From the NCBI GenBank assembly GCA_047601145.1, contig JASGJW010000004.1:1-64000 (forward strand): a DNA stretch of 64,000 nucleotides. Reading direction: 5' to 3'. Below, one piece after another: positions 37,821 to 47,700 of the stretch. The translations under genes and the position numbers were made by a program. Source of the stretch: UBA7672 sp047601145. Its GTDB lineage: Bacteria; Pseudomonadota; Alphaproteobacteria; Caulobacterales; Hyphomonadaceae. Every line of letters starts with the position of its first letter. Position 1 is the first letter of the stretch. The notes beneath the pieces are model-generated. The model worked only from the letters and a program-made list of their open reading frames with translations. It had not been told where the DNA came from and did not search any database.

Positions 37821-38792
37821 TCAAACGACCAATTCAGCGGGGCTCAGGCGCGCGCGGGGGCATTTGCGGGCGGACGCGGGGCGACGGCCGATGCGGAATG
37901 CCGTGACGAGCTTACGAGTGGCGGGAAGGTTTGTCTCGCTCATCAGCTTCCCGGCAGCGTGCGGAACGTCCGCCAGCACGGACATGGGACAAAGAACCAG
38001 GCCGAGCCGCTCGATCTCGAGCCAGACGCGATAGAAGCGGCGTCCGGTGTCGAACTCCGGTTCGCCGGCCGGCCGATGGAAGAGCGCCACGCAGGCAGCG
38101 CTTCGCACTTTCGAGGACTCCGCAATCAGCGGGCCTGCAACGCCCACCCGGTCGAGGAGGCCGAAGCTCCCGCCCAGAACCACACCAGCTCCGAACGCCT
38201 CGAATCCTGAAAGCGCCATGTGCTCGGCATTGAGGCCGTCGCGCCAGTAGTTCGGGTTGCTGCGCGACAGCCGCATCCAGGACAGCAGCTCGGCGCGATA
38301 GGGGGCGTCGCGCAGCACCTCCAGACTGATCCGGTCATAATAGGTCGCGATCCCGGCGAGCGCCTCATTGCCTGTAATCAGATGCAGATCCGGGCAGGAT
38401 TCCGCCAGCATCGCGAGAACCGCGGACTCGTCGCGCGGCGTGCGGTCAAACATGCCGCGCCACGACGCGCGCGATTCCGCAAATGGCGCGAGCGGATCGG
38501 GCGCAGCGCCGGAGATCAGCCTGAGCTGAGCTATGCCCTGGCCGGCTGAGCCGATCTCCGCGCCAATGCCCCGCTCCGATAGAGCGAGGACAATGCCCTC
38601 GAGGGCAGCTCCGAGCGATTTCTGGTTGTCCTTGCCGGCAGGGTCGCCCACGTGCAGACGCCGTGTTGGCTCTTCCAAGAGCGTTATGGTGCGCTCGTCG
38701 TTGAAGCGGAACCGCGCCGGCTGGATGTTGTGGACCGATGGCGCCCGGCTGGCTGCGGCGGCGAGCGCAAGATGGTCCTGCTTGCCGATCAT
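37821..38792 (-). CDS. Acg-type FMN-binding nitroreductase-like protein
   Basis: A 323-residue protein starts at ATG 38792, overlapping the stop of the GNAT gene by one base. The N-terminal motif RAPSVHNIQPARFR is the FMN-binding signature of Acg-family nitroreductases, followed by KSLGAALEGIVLAL and later AFGAGVVLGGSFGLLDR. Acg-type proteins are two-half nitroreductases fused in tandem; some bind FMN but lack activity. It is the last gene of the five-gene overlapping operon. It ends with a basic tail (RIGRRPASARKCPRAR). The natural substrate is unknown. Confidence 0.82.
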   Translation of the reverse strand: MIGKQDHLALAAAASRAPSVHNIQPARFRFNDERTITLLEEPTRRLHVGDPAGKDNQKSLGAALEGIVLALSERGIGAEIGSAGQGIAQLRLISGAAPDPLAPFAESRASWRGMFDRTPRDESAVLAMLAESCPDLHLITGNEALAGIATYYDRISLEVLRDAPYRAELLSWMRLSRSNPNYWRDGLNAEHMALSGFEAFGAGVVLGGSFGLLDRVGVAGPLIAESSKVRSAACVALFHRPAGEPEFDTGRRFYRVWLEIERLGLVLCPMSVLADVPHAAGKLMSETNLPATRKLVTAFRIGRRPASARKCPRARLSPAELVV

Positions 38793-39898
38793 CACAGCGC
38801 CTTGCGGAAGAGATGCTGACGGTGAAGAACGTGCGCGCCGATCTTTTCCATCTGCCGCACGCTGGCCGTGTTCACATCCGCGATCCATGTGACGCCAAGC
38901 GATGTGTACCCCGCTTTCCGCAAGTTCTCGATCGTGCGGTAGAGCATGGCGCTGTTCATCCCCCGGCCCTGATGCTGCGTGGCGACAGAATAGTAGATGA
39001 TGACCGCACGCTTTCGCGTGAGGTGATGCCGAAGGAATTCGAACGGCGCCGTCAGCCCATACTGGCCGTGGATGCGTTTCATGAACGGATTGAGGTCTGG
39101 TATGCAAAGCACCACGCCGGCGACGCTTCCGCCGATATGCGTGCAGGTGGAGATGCGCGGGTCGAGGACCCACATCATCTCTTTCGCGTGGAACTCGTAG
39201 TCCTGCTTCGAGAGCGGTACGAACATTGGATTCTTGTCGAAGCCATCATTGAGCGCCTCGCGCGCGTCCTCCAGCCTCTGGGCAAAATGGCGGCGGTCGA
39301 CGGGAACCCACGTAACGTCGGGCGAGACCAGCGTCTCGCGCGCCTTCGGTGTCAGGAGTTTTTCAGGATCGCAGGCGAGCAGGTCGATCTCCCACGTCCT
39401 CGCCGGGAAAAAGGGTTCGAAACCCGCCTCGTCCAGCAGGCGCGAGACATGCGGCGGAGAAAAGATCATGTCGGTGTAGGGCTGGCTCTCGAAACCGTCG
39501 GTGGTAACGCCGATCTGCTGCATCGCCGTGAGGTTGAAATTGCCGGCGAGTTCGGCGCAGCCCTGTTCACGCGCGAACGCCGCCGCCGCAGCGAGCAGGA
39601 GGCCGGCCGCCTCCGCATCATCGGCAACGTCGAAGAAACCGAAATAGCCGCGCGACAGCTTGTGCCGGACATTGGATTCGCGGTGCACGTGCGCGCAGAT
39701 GCGGCCGACCGGCTTGCCGTTCCTGTGGGCTGTATAGATGCGGAAGAAATTGCCGGAGATGAAAAGCGGGTTCTTCGTGGGGTCGAAATAGCGCTCGATG
39801 TCCGGCCACATGGGCGTGACATAGCGCGTGTCCCTGCCGTAGGCGTTGAAGGGCGTTTCGAAAAAGGCCCGCTTGTCGCCCTCGCGCAGCTCAAGCAT
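38792..39898 (-). CDS. GNAT-fold acyltransferase, YghO-like
   Basis: A 368-residue protein starts at ATG 39898 (MLELREGDKRAFFETPFNAY), eight bases before the upstream gene ends. An N-terminal YghO-like segment (PFNAYGRDTRYVTPMWPD, KNPLF, GRICAHVHRE) is followed by the GNAT core with the acyl-CoA loop QHQGRGMN and a late VTWIADVNTASVRQMEKIGA. It is larger than a simple GNAT, consistent with a double domain. It lies in the middle of the GNAT-ThiF-membrane-GNAT-nitroreductase operon. The acyl donor and acceptor are unknown. Confidence 0.78.
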   Translation of the reverse strand: MLELREGDKRAFFETPFNAYGRDTRYVTPMWPDIERYFDPTKNPLFISGNFFRIYTAHRNGKPVGRICAHVHRESNVRHKLSRGYFGFFDVADDAEAAGLLLAAAAAFAREQGCAELAGNFNLTAMQQIGVTTDGFESQPYTDMIFSPPHVSRLLDEAGFEPFFPARTWEIDLLACDPEKLLTPKARETLVSPDVTWVPVDRRHFAQRLEDAREALNDGFDKNPMFVPLSKQDYEFHAKEMMWVLDPRISTCTHIGGSVAGVVLCIPDLNPFMKRIHGQYGLTAPFEFLRHHLTRKRAVIIYYSVATQHQGRGMNSAMLYRTIENLRKAGYTSLGVTWIADVNTASVRQMEKIGAHVLHRQHLFRKAL

Positions 39899-41081
39899 GG
39901 GAGTGCTCGACACGGCTGGCCAGCCTGGCGAGCACGCCAAGCTGGACTTCGACATCAACACCCGCCCCGACGCGCGGCATGTTCACGAGAAGCAACGCCA
40001 ACGGATTGGCCCGCACGAGAACGGCATGCGTGGCCTCGTGCTGATCGAAGATCACGTCGAGTTGCTGGAATTCCGCGGCAGACTTTCGGCGCGTATCCTG
40101 CGTGCTGATCACCAGGTCGGCAGCGAATGCGGCGCGAAGACCATCATGATCGTATTCGGCGACGGCCGGCCCTTCCAGCACCTTGGCGCGCCGGAAGGCG
40201 GGGACGGACGTGATGACGTTCAGGAACGCTTCCAGGCTTTCGATCGGAGCCTCGGCGAAAGCGCGCCACAGTAATTGCCGGTCGCTGCGCCGCCGCTGGT
40301 CGCGCGCGTACTGTATGATGCGGAAGGCGAGCAGCACGCCGAACAGGATCGAGAGTGTCTGGATGATGGCCGCACCCTCCGGCCAGCCGCCGACAAAGCC
40401 GAGCACCACGTAGGCCAGAACCGTCCCCGCTACGATCCAGAGGATTTCCCAGAAAGCGGAGAGTCCGCCGCCTCCGTGGGCTGTCACGCGCGAAGCGAAA
40501 GTCACGAAGATCAGAAGGGCGAGGCCGCTGGCCTGAACCTTTGTGACGCCCGCCGCCGCCAGAAAGTCCGTCGCGCCGACGGGAAGGGATAACAACAGGC
40601 CGGCAAAAAACGTGCTGATCGCGTCGTTCTCGCCCGGCGACAGGCTGCGCCGCCGGCGGGTGAGCAACAGGATGGCGATCATCAGAAGGCCAATGACGAT
40701 GAAGCTGCCAAGGACAACGGCGAACTCCGCCTGCATCTCACGCGGCCGGAAGACGGCGATCGTCGCCACGACGATGGCGCCGATCACAAGCGCGATCTTC
40801 ATCCAGGCCGGCGCATGTCGGCGCAGCATGCCTTCGGCGAGGAACAGCGCGAACAGGGGAATGAACGCGGCAAGTCCTTCCTCCATCCGCACCAGCCAGG
40901 GGAAATGGACCCACCATTGAACCGCCCGAACGCTGAACAACGCCATCACCAGCGACAGGAACACCGCAAGGCGGATGCTCAGCGGCGTAGGCTCCCGCCA
41001 GCCCATCTGCCCGAGCAGGTAGGCGCCCGTGCCGAGCAGCGCGAGCAGGTTCAGCGAGACACTGACCGCATCCGGGTTCAT
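39891..41081 (-). CDS. Multi-pass membrane protein with soluble C-terminal tail
   Basis: A 396-residue protein. About eight predicted membrane helices fill the first 255 residues (for example LSIRLAVFLSLVMALFSV, ALVIGAIVVATIAVF, FAVVLGSFIVIGLLMIAILLL and IVAGTVLAYVVLGFVGG). They are followed by a cytoplasmic domain of about 130 residues. That domain contains HEATH at about residues 348-352, matching the HExxH zinc-hydrolase pattern; this may be chance. No named family is recognised; the arrangement resembles 7TM sensor proteins. It overlaps ThiF by four bases and GNAT by eight, so it is an integral part of the operon. Confidence 0.65.
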   Translation of the reverse strand: MNPDAVSVSLNLLALLGTGAYLLGQMGWREPTPLSIRLAVFLSLVMALFSVRAVQWWVHFPWLVRMEEGLAAFIPLFALFLAEGMLRRHAPAWMKIALVIGAIVVATIAVFRPREMQAEFAVVLGSFIVIGLLMIAILLLTRRRRSLSPGENDAISTFFAGLLLSLPVGATDFLAAAGVTKVQASGLALLIFVTFASRVTAHGGGGLSAFWEILWIVAGTVLAYVVLGFVGGWPEGAAIIQTLSILFGVLLAFRIIQYARDQRRRSDRQLLWRAFAEAPIESLEAFLNVITSVPAFRRAKVLEGPAVAEYDHDGLRAAFAADLVISTQDTRRKSAAEFQQLDVIFDQHEATHAVLVRANPLALLLVNMPRVGAGVDVEVQLGVLARLASRVEHSHA

Positions 41082-41947
41082 CCCATCATCTTCCGGATGA
41101 AGGTGCGCACCAGCGTGCGCTTCGCCGCGGAGACGGGCCAGGGCAGGGGCTTTTCAATCCTGAGATCGTGCGGATTGAGGAAATAGCCGCGATGATCCGC
41201 TCCACCGGATCTGCCGAGTATCAGGCGAATGACTTCGTAGGCCATCAGATTCCCCGTCGTGATCACCATCGGGGCGAACGAGAAGCGCTTGCGCTTTCCT
41301 GCGGCCAGCTCAGCCGCCACGCCAAGGTCCACATGCTTGTGGGCGCTGGAGTGAACCAGCACCCATTCCAGCTCCTTCATGAAACTGGCAGCGCGGTCCT
41401 CATCCGTGATTTGCCGCCAGTCCTTCCCGACGGTGGGATAGCCAAGTCTCTCTTCCGGCCGCAGGTCGCCGGGGCGCACGACATAGACTGAGGGGAGGGG
41501 TGAAGCATATGCGTCCACAACGCTCGCTCCAACCGCTTTCGCCGCACGATAGAGGGCGACGCTGGCCTGAGTATCATCGGTGCCGTTGACGATGACCGGG
41601 TGCGAGGCGGCGAGAGTATCGACACGCTCGAGCCATTCCTTGCCAAGCACGTCAACCTTGATCTCCGGGTTGATCCGTAGAATCGCCTCGGCTGCGGACG
41701 CCGCCTTGTCCTTCCCGACCGTGTCCAGAAACGCGAACACCTGTCGGTTCAGGTTCGAAACTTCGAACACATCAAGATCGGCGATGGTGAAATGCTCGAT
41801 CCCCGCGCGCGCCAACGACAGCAGGCACGCCGCTCCCATTCCACCGACACCGGGAATGAAGACATGCGCGGCGCGTAACTTTGACTGGTCGTCGGTCGTT
41901 ACGAAGCCGATGTTCCGGGTGGTGAACTCGTTGTAGGTGAAGGTCAT
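41078..41947 (-). CDS. ThiF/MoeB/E1-like adenylyltransferase
   Basis: A 289-residue protein of the E1-like superfamily. The ATP-binding Rossmann motif GVGGMG is at residues 33-38, Asp 57/Asp 59 in IADLDVFEVS and NLNRQ at 65-69; GKDKAASAAEAI and a downstream NGTDDTQAS complete the adenylation site. There is no CxxC zinc pair and no obvious conserved catalytic Cys loop. Such enzymes activate a C-terminal carboxylate of a small protein, or a small molecule. No ubiquitin-like or ThiS-like gene is next to it. Overlaps by four bases on both sides. Confidence 0.87.
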   Translation of the reverse strand: MTFTYNEFTTRNIGFVTTDDQSKLRAAHVFIPGVGGMGAACLLSLARAGIEHFTIADLDVFEVSNLNRQVFAFLDTVGKDKAASAAEAILRINPEIKVDVLGKEWLERVDTLAASHPVIVNGTDDTQASVALYRAAKAVGASVVDAYASPLPSVYVVRPGDLRPEERLGYPTVGKDWRQITDEDRAASFMKELEWVLVHSSAHKHVDLGVAAELAAGKRKRFSFAPMVITTGNLMAYEVIRLILGRSGGADHRGYFLNPHDLRIEKPLPWPVSAAKRTLVRTFIRKMMG

Positions 41948-42892
41948 TCAGGGCGTCCGGATGGGCGCAGGGAGCCCCAGGGCTTTCCGGCGTTGAACCA
42001 GTGAATCATGGGCAGAACGAGCCCCTGGATACTGAGCAGCCCCGCGCCGACGAAGACGCCCGGTAGGCTGGCCTTGGGGACGATGTCCCAGATGTATGCC
42101 TTCGCAGCGTTCATGTTCACCTGCCCGACCTGCAGGAAGTCGTCGCCCCGGTCATAGTCCAGCTCCCGCTTCATCCGCGCGTTGAACGCCTCATCGCGAT
42201 GCTTCGGGGCCTCGTCATATGTCTTCTTGAGATCGTCGGACCCGCCGGTATAGGCGTTGGTGATGACGAACCGGGATTCGTCGAACCCTGCTTCCGGTCC
42301 GACGCCGAAGGCCTTGCGATGATGGCGCATGATCTGCCGCGCGATCAGCACATGGTCGAACGTCGCAACCTTCCCATCGCGTCCTGGATAGACGTCATCG
42401 AAGTTCTGCGTGACGATCCCGTAGACCGACGGCACCTGCGTGACGCTGGATATCCAGAGCGGCCGCCCGCCCTGTCGCAGGAACAGCGCGAAACAGGTGA
42501 GGCCGTAGAGGATCCATGAGAAGCCCTTGCTACGCTGGTTGGGGTCGATCATCACCAGCCCGAGGTGCAGCACGTCGGTTGGCCGGCCGCGCAGCATCAC
42601 TGGCAACCACGCCAGCGCGTTGAATGCGATCGGCTTGCCGGTCTTGCGATCGTAGAGAATGGTGAGGACCGAGTTCGGAGAGCTTCTGCCGGTCTCCGCC
42701 AAGCACGCCATAGGTGAGTTCGCCGTCGGGGAGGCTGAACCGCGCGATGGTCCGCACGTCTTCCACGAGCCTGTCCAGCTCGCTCGCCGTCATCCACCTG
42801 CCGGGTCTGTCGACGATGCGTGTGCGGATCGTTGGCGATGAATTCATCGAGATGTCGAGTTCGGTCTGCCGAAGCAGCGAAAGCCACAACAT
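41944..42892 (-). pseudogene. GNAT-like acyltransferase, frameshifted near 42676
   Basis: Two adjoining frames together give one protein of about 310 residues. The N-terminal part (42892 or ATG 42847 to about 42680) reads MNSSPTIRTRIVDRPGRWMT through YGVLGGDRQKLS. Removing one extra C on the + strand near 42676 joins it to NSVLTILYDRKTGKPIAFNA, then LHLGLVMIDPNQRSKGFSW (acyl-CoA loop) and a long C-terminal region ending with a hydrophobic segment LPGVFVGAGLLSIQGLVLP. The fold resembles N-acyl amino-acid or homoserine-lactone synthases; that is a suggestion only. It is the first gene of the operon and overlaps ThiF by four bases. The frameshift is more likely a sequencing error than decay. Confidence 0.65.
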
Positions 42893-43081
42893 CAGCGTGT
42901 CCCCTTCCGCCGCCGGCGCTCCAGAATCGGCGCCGCCTTAATCTAGCCGAATTTTCTTCCGGCTTCGAAGCCCTTAACCATGACGGCAGTTTGCCCTTGC
43001 GTAGTTGGTTCTACAACCTGCAAATCCCATATGCAGGTCTGACTTCGTTGTCGGGCCCTGACGGGTCGTGGGGACGTCGAA

Positions 43082-44764
43082 ATGCGTAACGGGCTGATGG
43101 GAGTTGCTGCCGCCGCCTTCGTGGTGGCCGTGGCCGGATGCTCGTCCATGAGCGATTTCATCCGCGGCTATGCCAGCGGGCGAGCGGAAGCGCTGAAACA
43201 ATATGACGGACAACAACTGACACCGGAACAGCGCGGCGCGGTTGTGTTTCGCTACAGCGACTTTGGAGCGCTCAACACCGACACGCTTGAGTCCTATGCA
43301 ACACCATGGCGTCTGGCGGCCGCGGCGATCGCGCTGCGGGAAGTGGATCTGCATGGCGGCGAGCTTTCGCTCGCCCGCGTGCGCGGAGCGATGCAGCGCT
43401 TCGGCTTTCTCTATCCCGACACGGTCGGCAACTGGCCGAAAAGTCTCAGCGAAACGTCCGTGCCGCTGGGCGCGCCTCTCGGCATGGCGGTCGGCATGGT
43501 CCAGCGCGACATTCCCAGTATCCGGCTGACCACCGGCAATCTCACCTGCGCCGCATGCCATTCCGGCCCGGTTTACGATGCTTCCGGAATGCCGTTGAAG
43601 AATGTCGCCTGGATCGGCGCGCCGAACACTTCGATCAATCTTGAAGCCTATGTGATGGGTCTCTACGACGCTTTCCGGTTTGCGTCGCAGGATGAGAAGC
43701 GGCTGCTCGCAGCGATGAAGACGCTGTTCCCCGACACGTCGGCCGAGGAACTCGCAACCATCAAAAGCTATGTGATGCCCCGCGTCAGCGCGCGGATGAA
43801 GGATATCGCCGCTGCCGGCGGCAAGCCGCTGAATTTTGTCAACGGCGCGCCGGGTACGACGAACGGCGTTGCTGCCCTCCGCATGCAGCTTGGCACGCTG
43901 CCGCCGGACTCCTACCGTACTGCGACAGGTTTCACGTCGACACCTGACCTCGGCCAACGCGGCTTCCGCTCGGCATTGTTGTATGATGGCGCATATGCGC
44001 CGGCAGGCGAGCCTGCCAAGCGTGTCATGCGCGCGGCCGACATTACTGAAGCGCACTACAAGAAGCTCGCCGACATCGCTGCCTTCTTCACCGTTCCGTC
44101 GATGGGCCAGCACCCGGATCGCGCCGAGGCCGCGATCGGCGACGCCAACGCCGTGTTCGGGTTCCTCAAGAGCTATGCCGCGCCGCGTTTCCCCGGCGCC
44201 GTTGACCGCGCGAAGGCGGAGCAGGGCCGCGCGTTGTTCTCGGATCGCTGCTCGGCCTGCCATGGCGCGTACGATGACAGTATCGATCATCCGGCCCTGC
44301 AGTCCTTCCCCAACTGGATCGGATCATTCACGACTGACCCGTCCCGTCATCAGGCTATCGATGCGGGTTCGATCAAGGCCGTCGAAAAATCCGCATTCGG
44401 CGACAAGCTCGTCCTGCGCTCAACCGGCCAGTATGCCGCGCCGCCACTGTCAGGGTTGTGGCTGTCTGCGCCTTACCTGCACAACGGCACGGTGCCGACG
44501 CTATGGCAGATGATGAACCCGCAGGAGCGCCCCGAGCGATTTATGGTCGGAGGTCACGCACTCGACTACACGGACGTAGGCATCGCTGGTGTGCGCGATG
44601 CAACCGGCGACTATGTCTACCGGCCTGACTACCAGCCCTGGTCTGAGCCGGTGACCATCGACACGACCAAGCCCGGCTTCGGCAATCAGGGCCACGAGGC
44701 GCAGTTCGGCGGTCTCAGCAATGATCAGAAACGCGCGATCATCGAATACCTGAAGCTGCTCTGA
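43082..44764 (+). CDS. Di-heme c-type cytochrome lipoprotein
   Basis: A 560-residue protein. The signal MRNGLMGVAAAAFVVAVAGC gives a lipid Cys at residue 20. Two heme sites are visible: CAACH at residues 156-160 and CSACH at 390-394. The C-terminal PYLHNGTVPTLWQMM is characteristic of the RoxA/DHOR-like cytochrome c group, where it lies near the second heme. RoxA-type proteins are dioxygenases; others transfer electrons. The gene is divergent from the GNAT-ThiF operon (189 bp between) and converges directly on the RND permease. The substrate is unknown. Confidence 0.85.
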   Translation: MRNGLMGVAAAAFVVAVAGCSSMSDFIRGYASGRAEALKQYDGQQLTPEQRGAVVFRYSDFGALNTDTLESYATPWRLAAAAIALREVDLHGGELSLARVRGAMQRFGFLYPDTVGNWPKSLSETSVPLGAPLGMAVGMVQRDIPSIRLTTGNLTCAACHSGPVYDASGMPLKNVAWIGAPNTSINLEAYVMGLYDAFRFASQDEKRLLAAMKTLFPDTSAEELATIKSYVMPRVSARMKDIAAAGGKPLNFVNGAPGTTNGVAALRMQLGTLPPDSYRTATGFTSTPDLGQRGFRSALLYDGAYAPAGEPAKRVMRAADITEAHYKKLADIAAFFTVPSMGQHPDRAEAAIGDANAVFGFLKSYAAPRFPGAVDRAKAEQGRALFSDRCSACHGAYDDSIDHPALQSFPNWIGSFTTDPSRHQAIDAGSIKAVEKSAFGDKLVLRSTGQYAAPPLSGLWLSAPYLHNGTVPTLWQMMNPQERPERFMVGGHALDYTDVGIAGVRDATGDYVYRPDYQPWSEPVTIDTTKPGFGNQGHEAQFGGLSNDQKRAIIEYLKLL

Positions 44765-47700
44765 TCAGGCAGCCTTCTCCGGTTCGGCCGCAGCTCCGGG
44801 TTTCTCCTCGTGCCCGAAGAGACGGGACACAAGTACGAAGAACAGCGGCACGAAGAAGACGGCCAGCAGCATGGCCGAGAGCATGCCGCCGATGACAGCC
44901 GTGCCGAGGGCGATGCGGCTTGCCGCGCCTGCGCCTGTGGCGATGAACATCGGCAGGACGCCTGCGATGAAGGCGATCGATGTCATGATGATCGGTCGGA
45001 AACGGATGCGGGCGGCCGAGAAGGCAGCTTCCAGAAGCGGAACGCCTCGACGCCTTGCCGTTTCCGCGAATTCCACGATCAGGATCGCGTTCTTTGCGGT
45101 CAGGCCCGCGGTGACCAGCAGGCCGACCTGCAGATAGATATTGTTATCCAGTGTCCGCAGCGTCGCCGCCAGCACGGCGCCGATGACGCCTACAGGCACG
45201 ACCAGCAGCACGGCGAACGGGATCGACCAGCTCTCATAAAGCGCCGCAAGGCACAGGAACACCGCCAGCAAGGATACCGCATAGAGCAGCGGCGCGCGGC
45301 CGCCAGACAGCTGTTCCTCATAGGAAAGCCCGCTCCAGGCGAATGTCGTTCCCGGCTCCAGCTGGGCGTGCAGGCGCTCCATCTCGGCCATCGCTTCACC
45401 GGAGCTCGATCCGGGTGTGGCTTGTCCCTGGATCTCGTAAGATGAGACGCCGTTGAATCGCGAGAGCGCCACGGGCCCCTTGGTCCAGGATGTCCTTGCG
45501 AAGGCCGAGAACGGCGTCATCACACCCGTACTGCCGCGAACCTGCCAGGCATCGAGATCGCTGGGTTCGGAGCGGAAGGGAGCATCGCCCTGCACATAGA
45601 CGCGCTTGACGCGACCGCGATCGACAAAGTCATTCACATAAGAACCGCCCCATGCCGTCGTCAGCGTCGACAAAACGGATGATTGCGTGAGGCCCAGCAC
45701 AGCCAGTTTTTCCTCGTCGAGATCGATCTTCAGCTGCGGCGTGTCCGGAAGTTCGGACGCGCGAATGGCGGCCAGCTTGGGGCTCTGCTGTGCCATTGCC
45801 AGAAGCTCGTCATGGATCCGGGCGAATTTCTCCCGGCTGAGCCCGCCCGTGTTGAGAAGCTCGAACTGGAAACCATTGCTTTGTCCAAGTCCCCGGATCG
45901 CGGGCGGGGTGAGGGCCAGGATGGTGGCGTCGCGTTCCTTGCTGAGGGCTCGCGTTGCACGCTGGGCAATAGCCTGCGCGCTGTTCTCCGCGCCCTCACG
46001 CTTCTCGAACGGCATGAGCTGAGCAAAGCCCTGGCCTGAGTTCTGGCCCTGGCCGCTCTGGTTGAAGCCCTGCACGAGGAAGATGTGGTTCACATTCTTC
46101 TTCTCGGCGCCGAGGTAATAGTCCTCGACGGTCTTCAGCGCACCCGCCGTACGCTCCGCTGTTGCGCCGGCGGGAAGCGTGAACTGCGCCTGCAGCTGGC
46201 CCTGATCGTCCACGGGCAGGAAGCTCGTCGGCAGTCGGAGGAACAGGAAACCAAGTCCAACGATTACGACGGCATAGAAGCTGAGAAAGATCGTACGCCG
46301 CGCCGTCACCAGCTTGACGCCGCTGACATAGTTGCCGGTGAGGCCATTGAACCAGCGGTTGAAACGCGCCAGTGGACCGTTGCCTTCGTGATGATCGCCG
46401 TTCGGGGGCTTGAGCAGCGTGGATGTCAGCGCCGGTGTCAGGATGAGAGCAACAAGAACCGAAAGCACGGCCGAAGTGACGACCGTCACGGAGAACTGGC
46501 GATAAATCACGCCTGTCGATCCGCCGAAGAACGCCATCGGCAGCAGCACGGCGCTCAGCACCAGGCCCACGCCGATCAGCGCTCCGCTGATCTGGTCCAT
46601 CGACTTCCGCGTGGCTTCGCGTGGCGACAGCTTTTCTTCCGCCATAACGCGTTCGACGTTTTCGACCACGACGATTGCATCGTCGACCAGCAGTCCGATC
46701 GAGAGCACCATGCCAAACAGCGTCAGTGTGTTGATCGAATAGCCAAGTACGGACAGGACGCCGAACGTGCCCAGCATGACGACGGGGACGGCGATGGCCG
46801 GGATCAGCGTCGCGCGCCAGCTGCGCAGGAACACGAACATCACCAGCACGACCAGCAGGATTGCCTCAACCAGCGTCTTGGCGACTTCTTCGATCGACAG
46901 CTTCACGAAGTCCGTTGAATCCCGTGGGAAGGCCAGTTTGAAGCCATGCGGCATGCTGCCGGACAACTCGGCCACCCGCGCCTTGACGAGCGCCGCGGTT
47001 TTCAGTGCATCCGCGCCCGGCGCGAGGTTCAGCGCGATACCGGCGCCGGGGTGGCGGTCGAGCCGCGAGGAGGCGCCGTAGTTTTCTCCGCCGCGCTCCA
47101 CCCGGGCAACATCACCCAGATGTACAATCGAGCCGTCAGTGTTGGCCTTGACGAAAATGTTGCGGAATTGCTCGACGGTCTGGAAGCGCGACTTGGCGGT
47201 CACGGTGGCGTTGAGCCGCTGTCCGGGAGGGGCTGGGAGCTGACCGATCTGGCCTGCAGAGACTTCGGTGTTCTGCGACTGGATGGCCGCGATGACGTCC
47301 GACGGCATCAGCTGCACTGCTGCGAGCTTATAGGGATCAAGCCAGATGCGCATTGCATACTGCGAACCGAACACCTGCGTTGCGCCGATGCCGTCGATAC
47401 GCGACAGCGAGTCCTGGAAGTTGGTGACGAGATAGTCCGCGATGTCGAGCGAAGAGGCGGTGTCCGTCTCGTCATAGATAGCCACGATCATCAGGAAGTC
47501 GTTCTGCCGCTTCTGGACAACGACGCCCTGCTGCTGCACGGGCTGCGGCAGGCGCGAGACGGCCTGTTGCACCTTGTTCTGGACCTGCACCTGCGCGGTA
47601 TCTGGGTTCGTGTCCTTGCTGAACGTCACCGAGATGTTGACCTGCCCGGCCGAGGTCGATGAGGCGGAGAAGTAGAGCATGCCGTCGAGACCGGTGAGCT

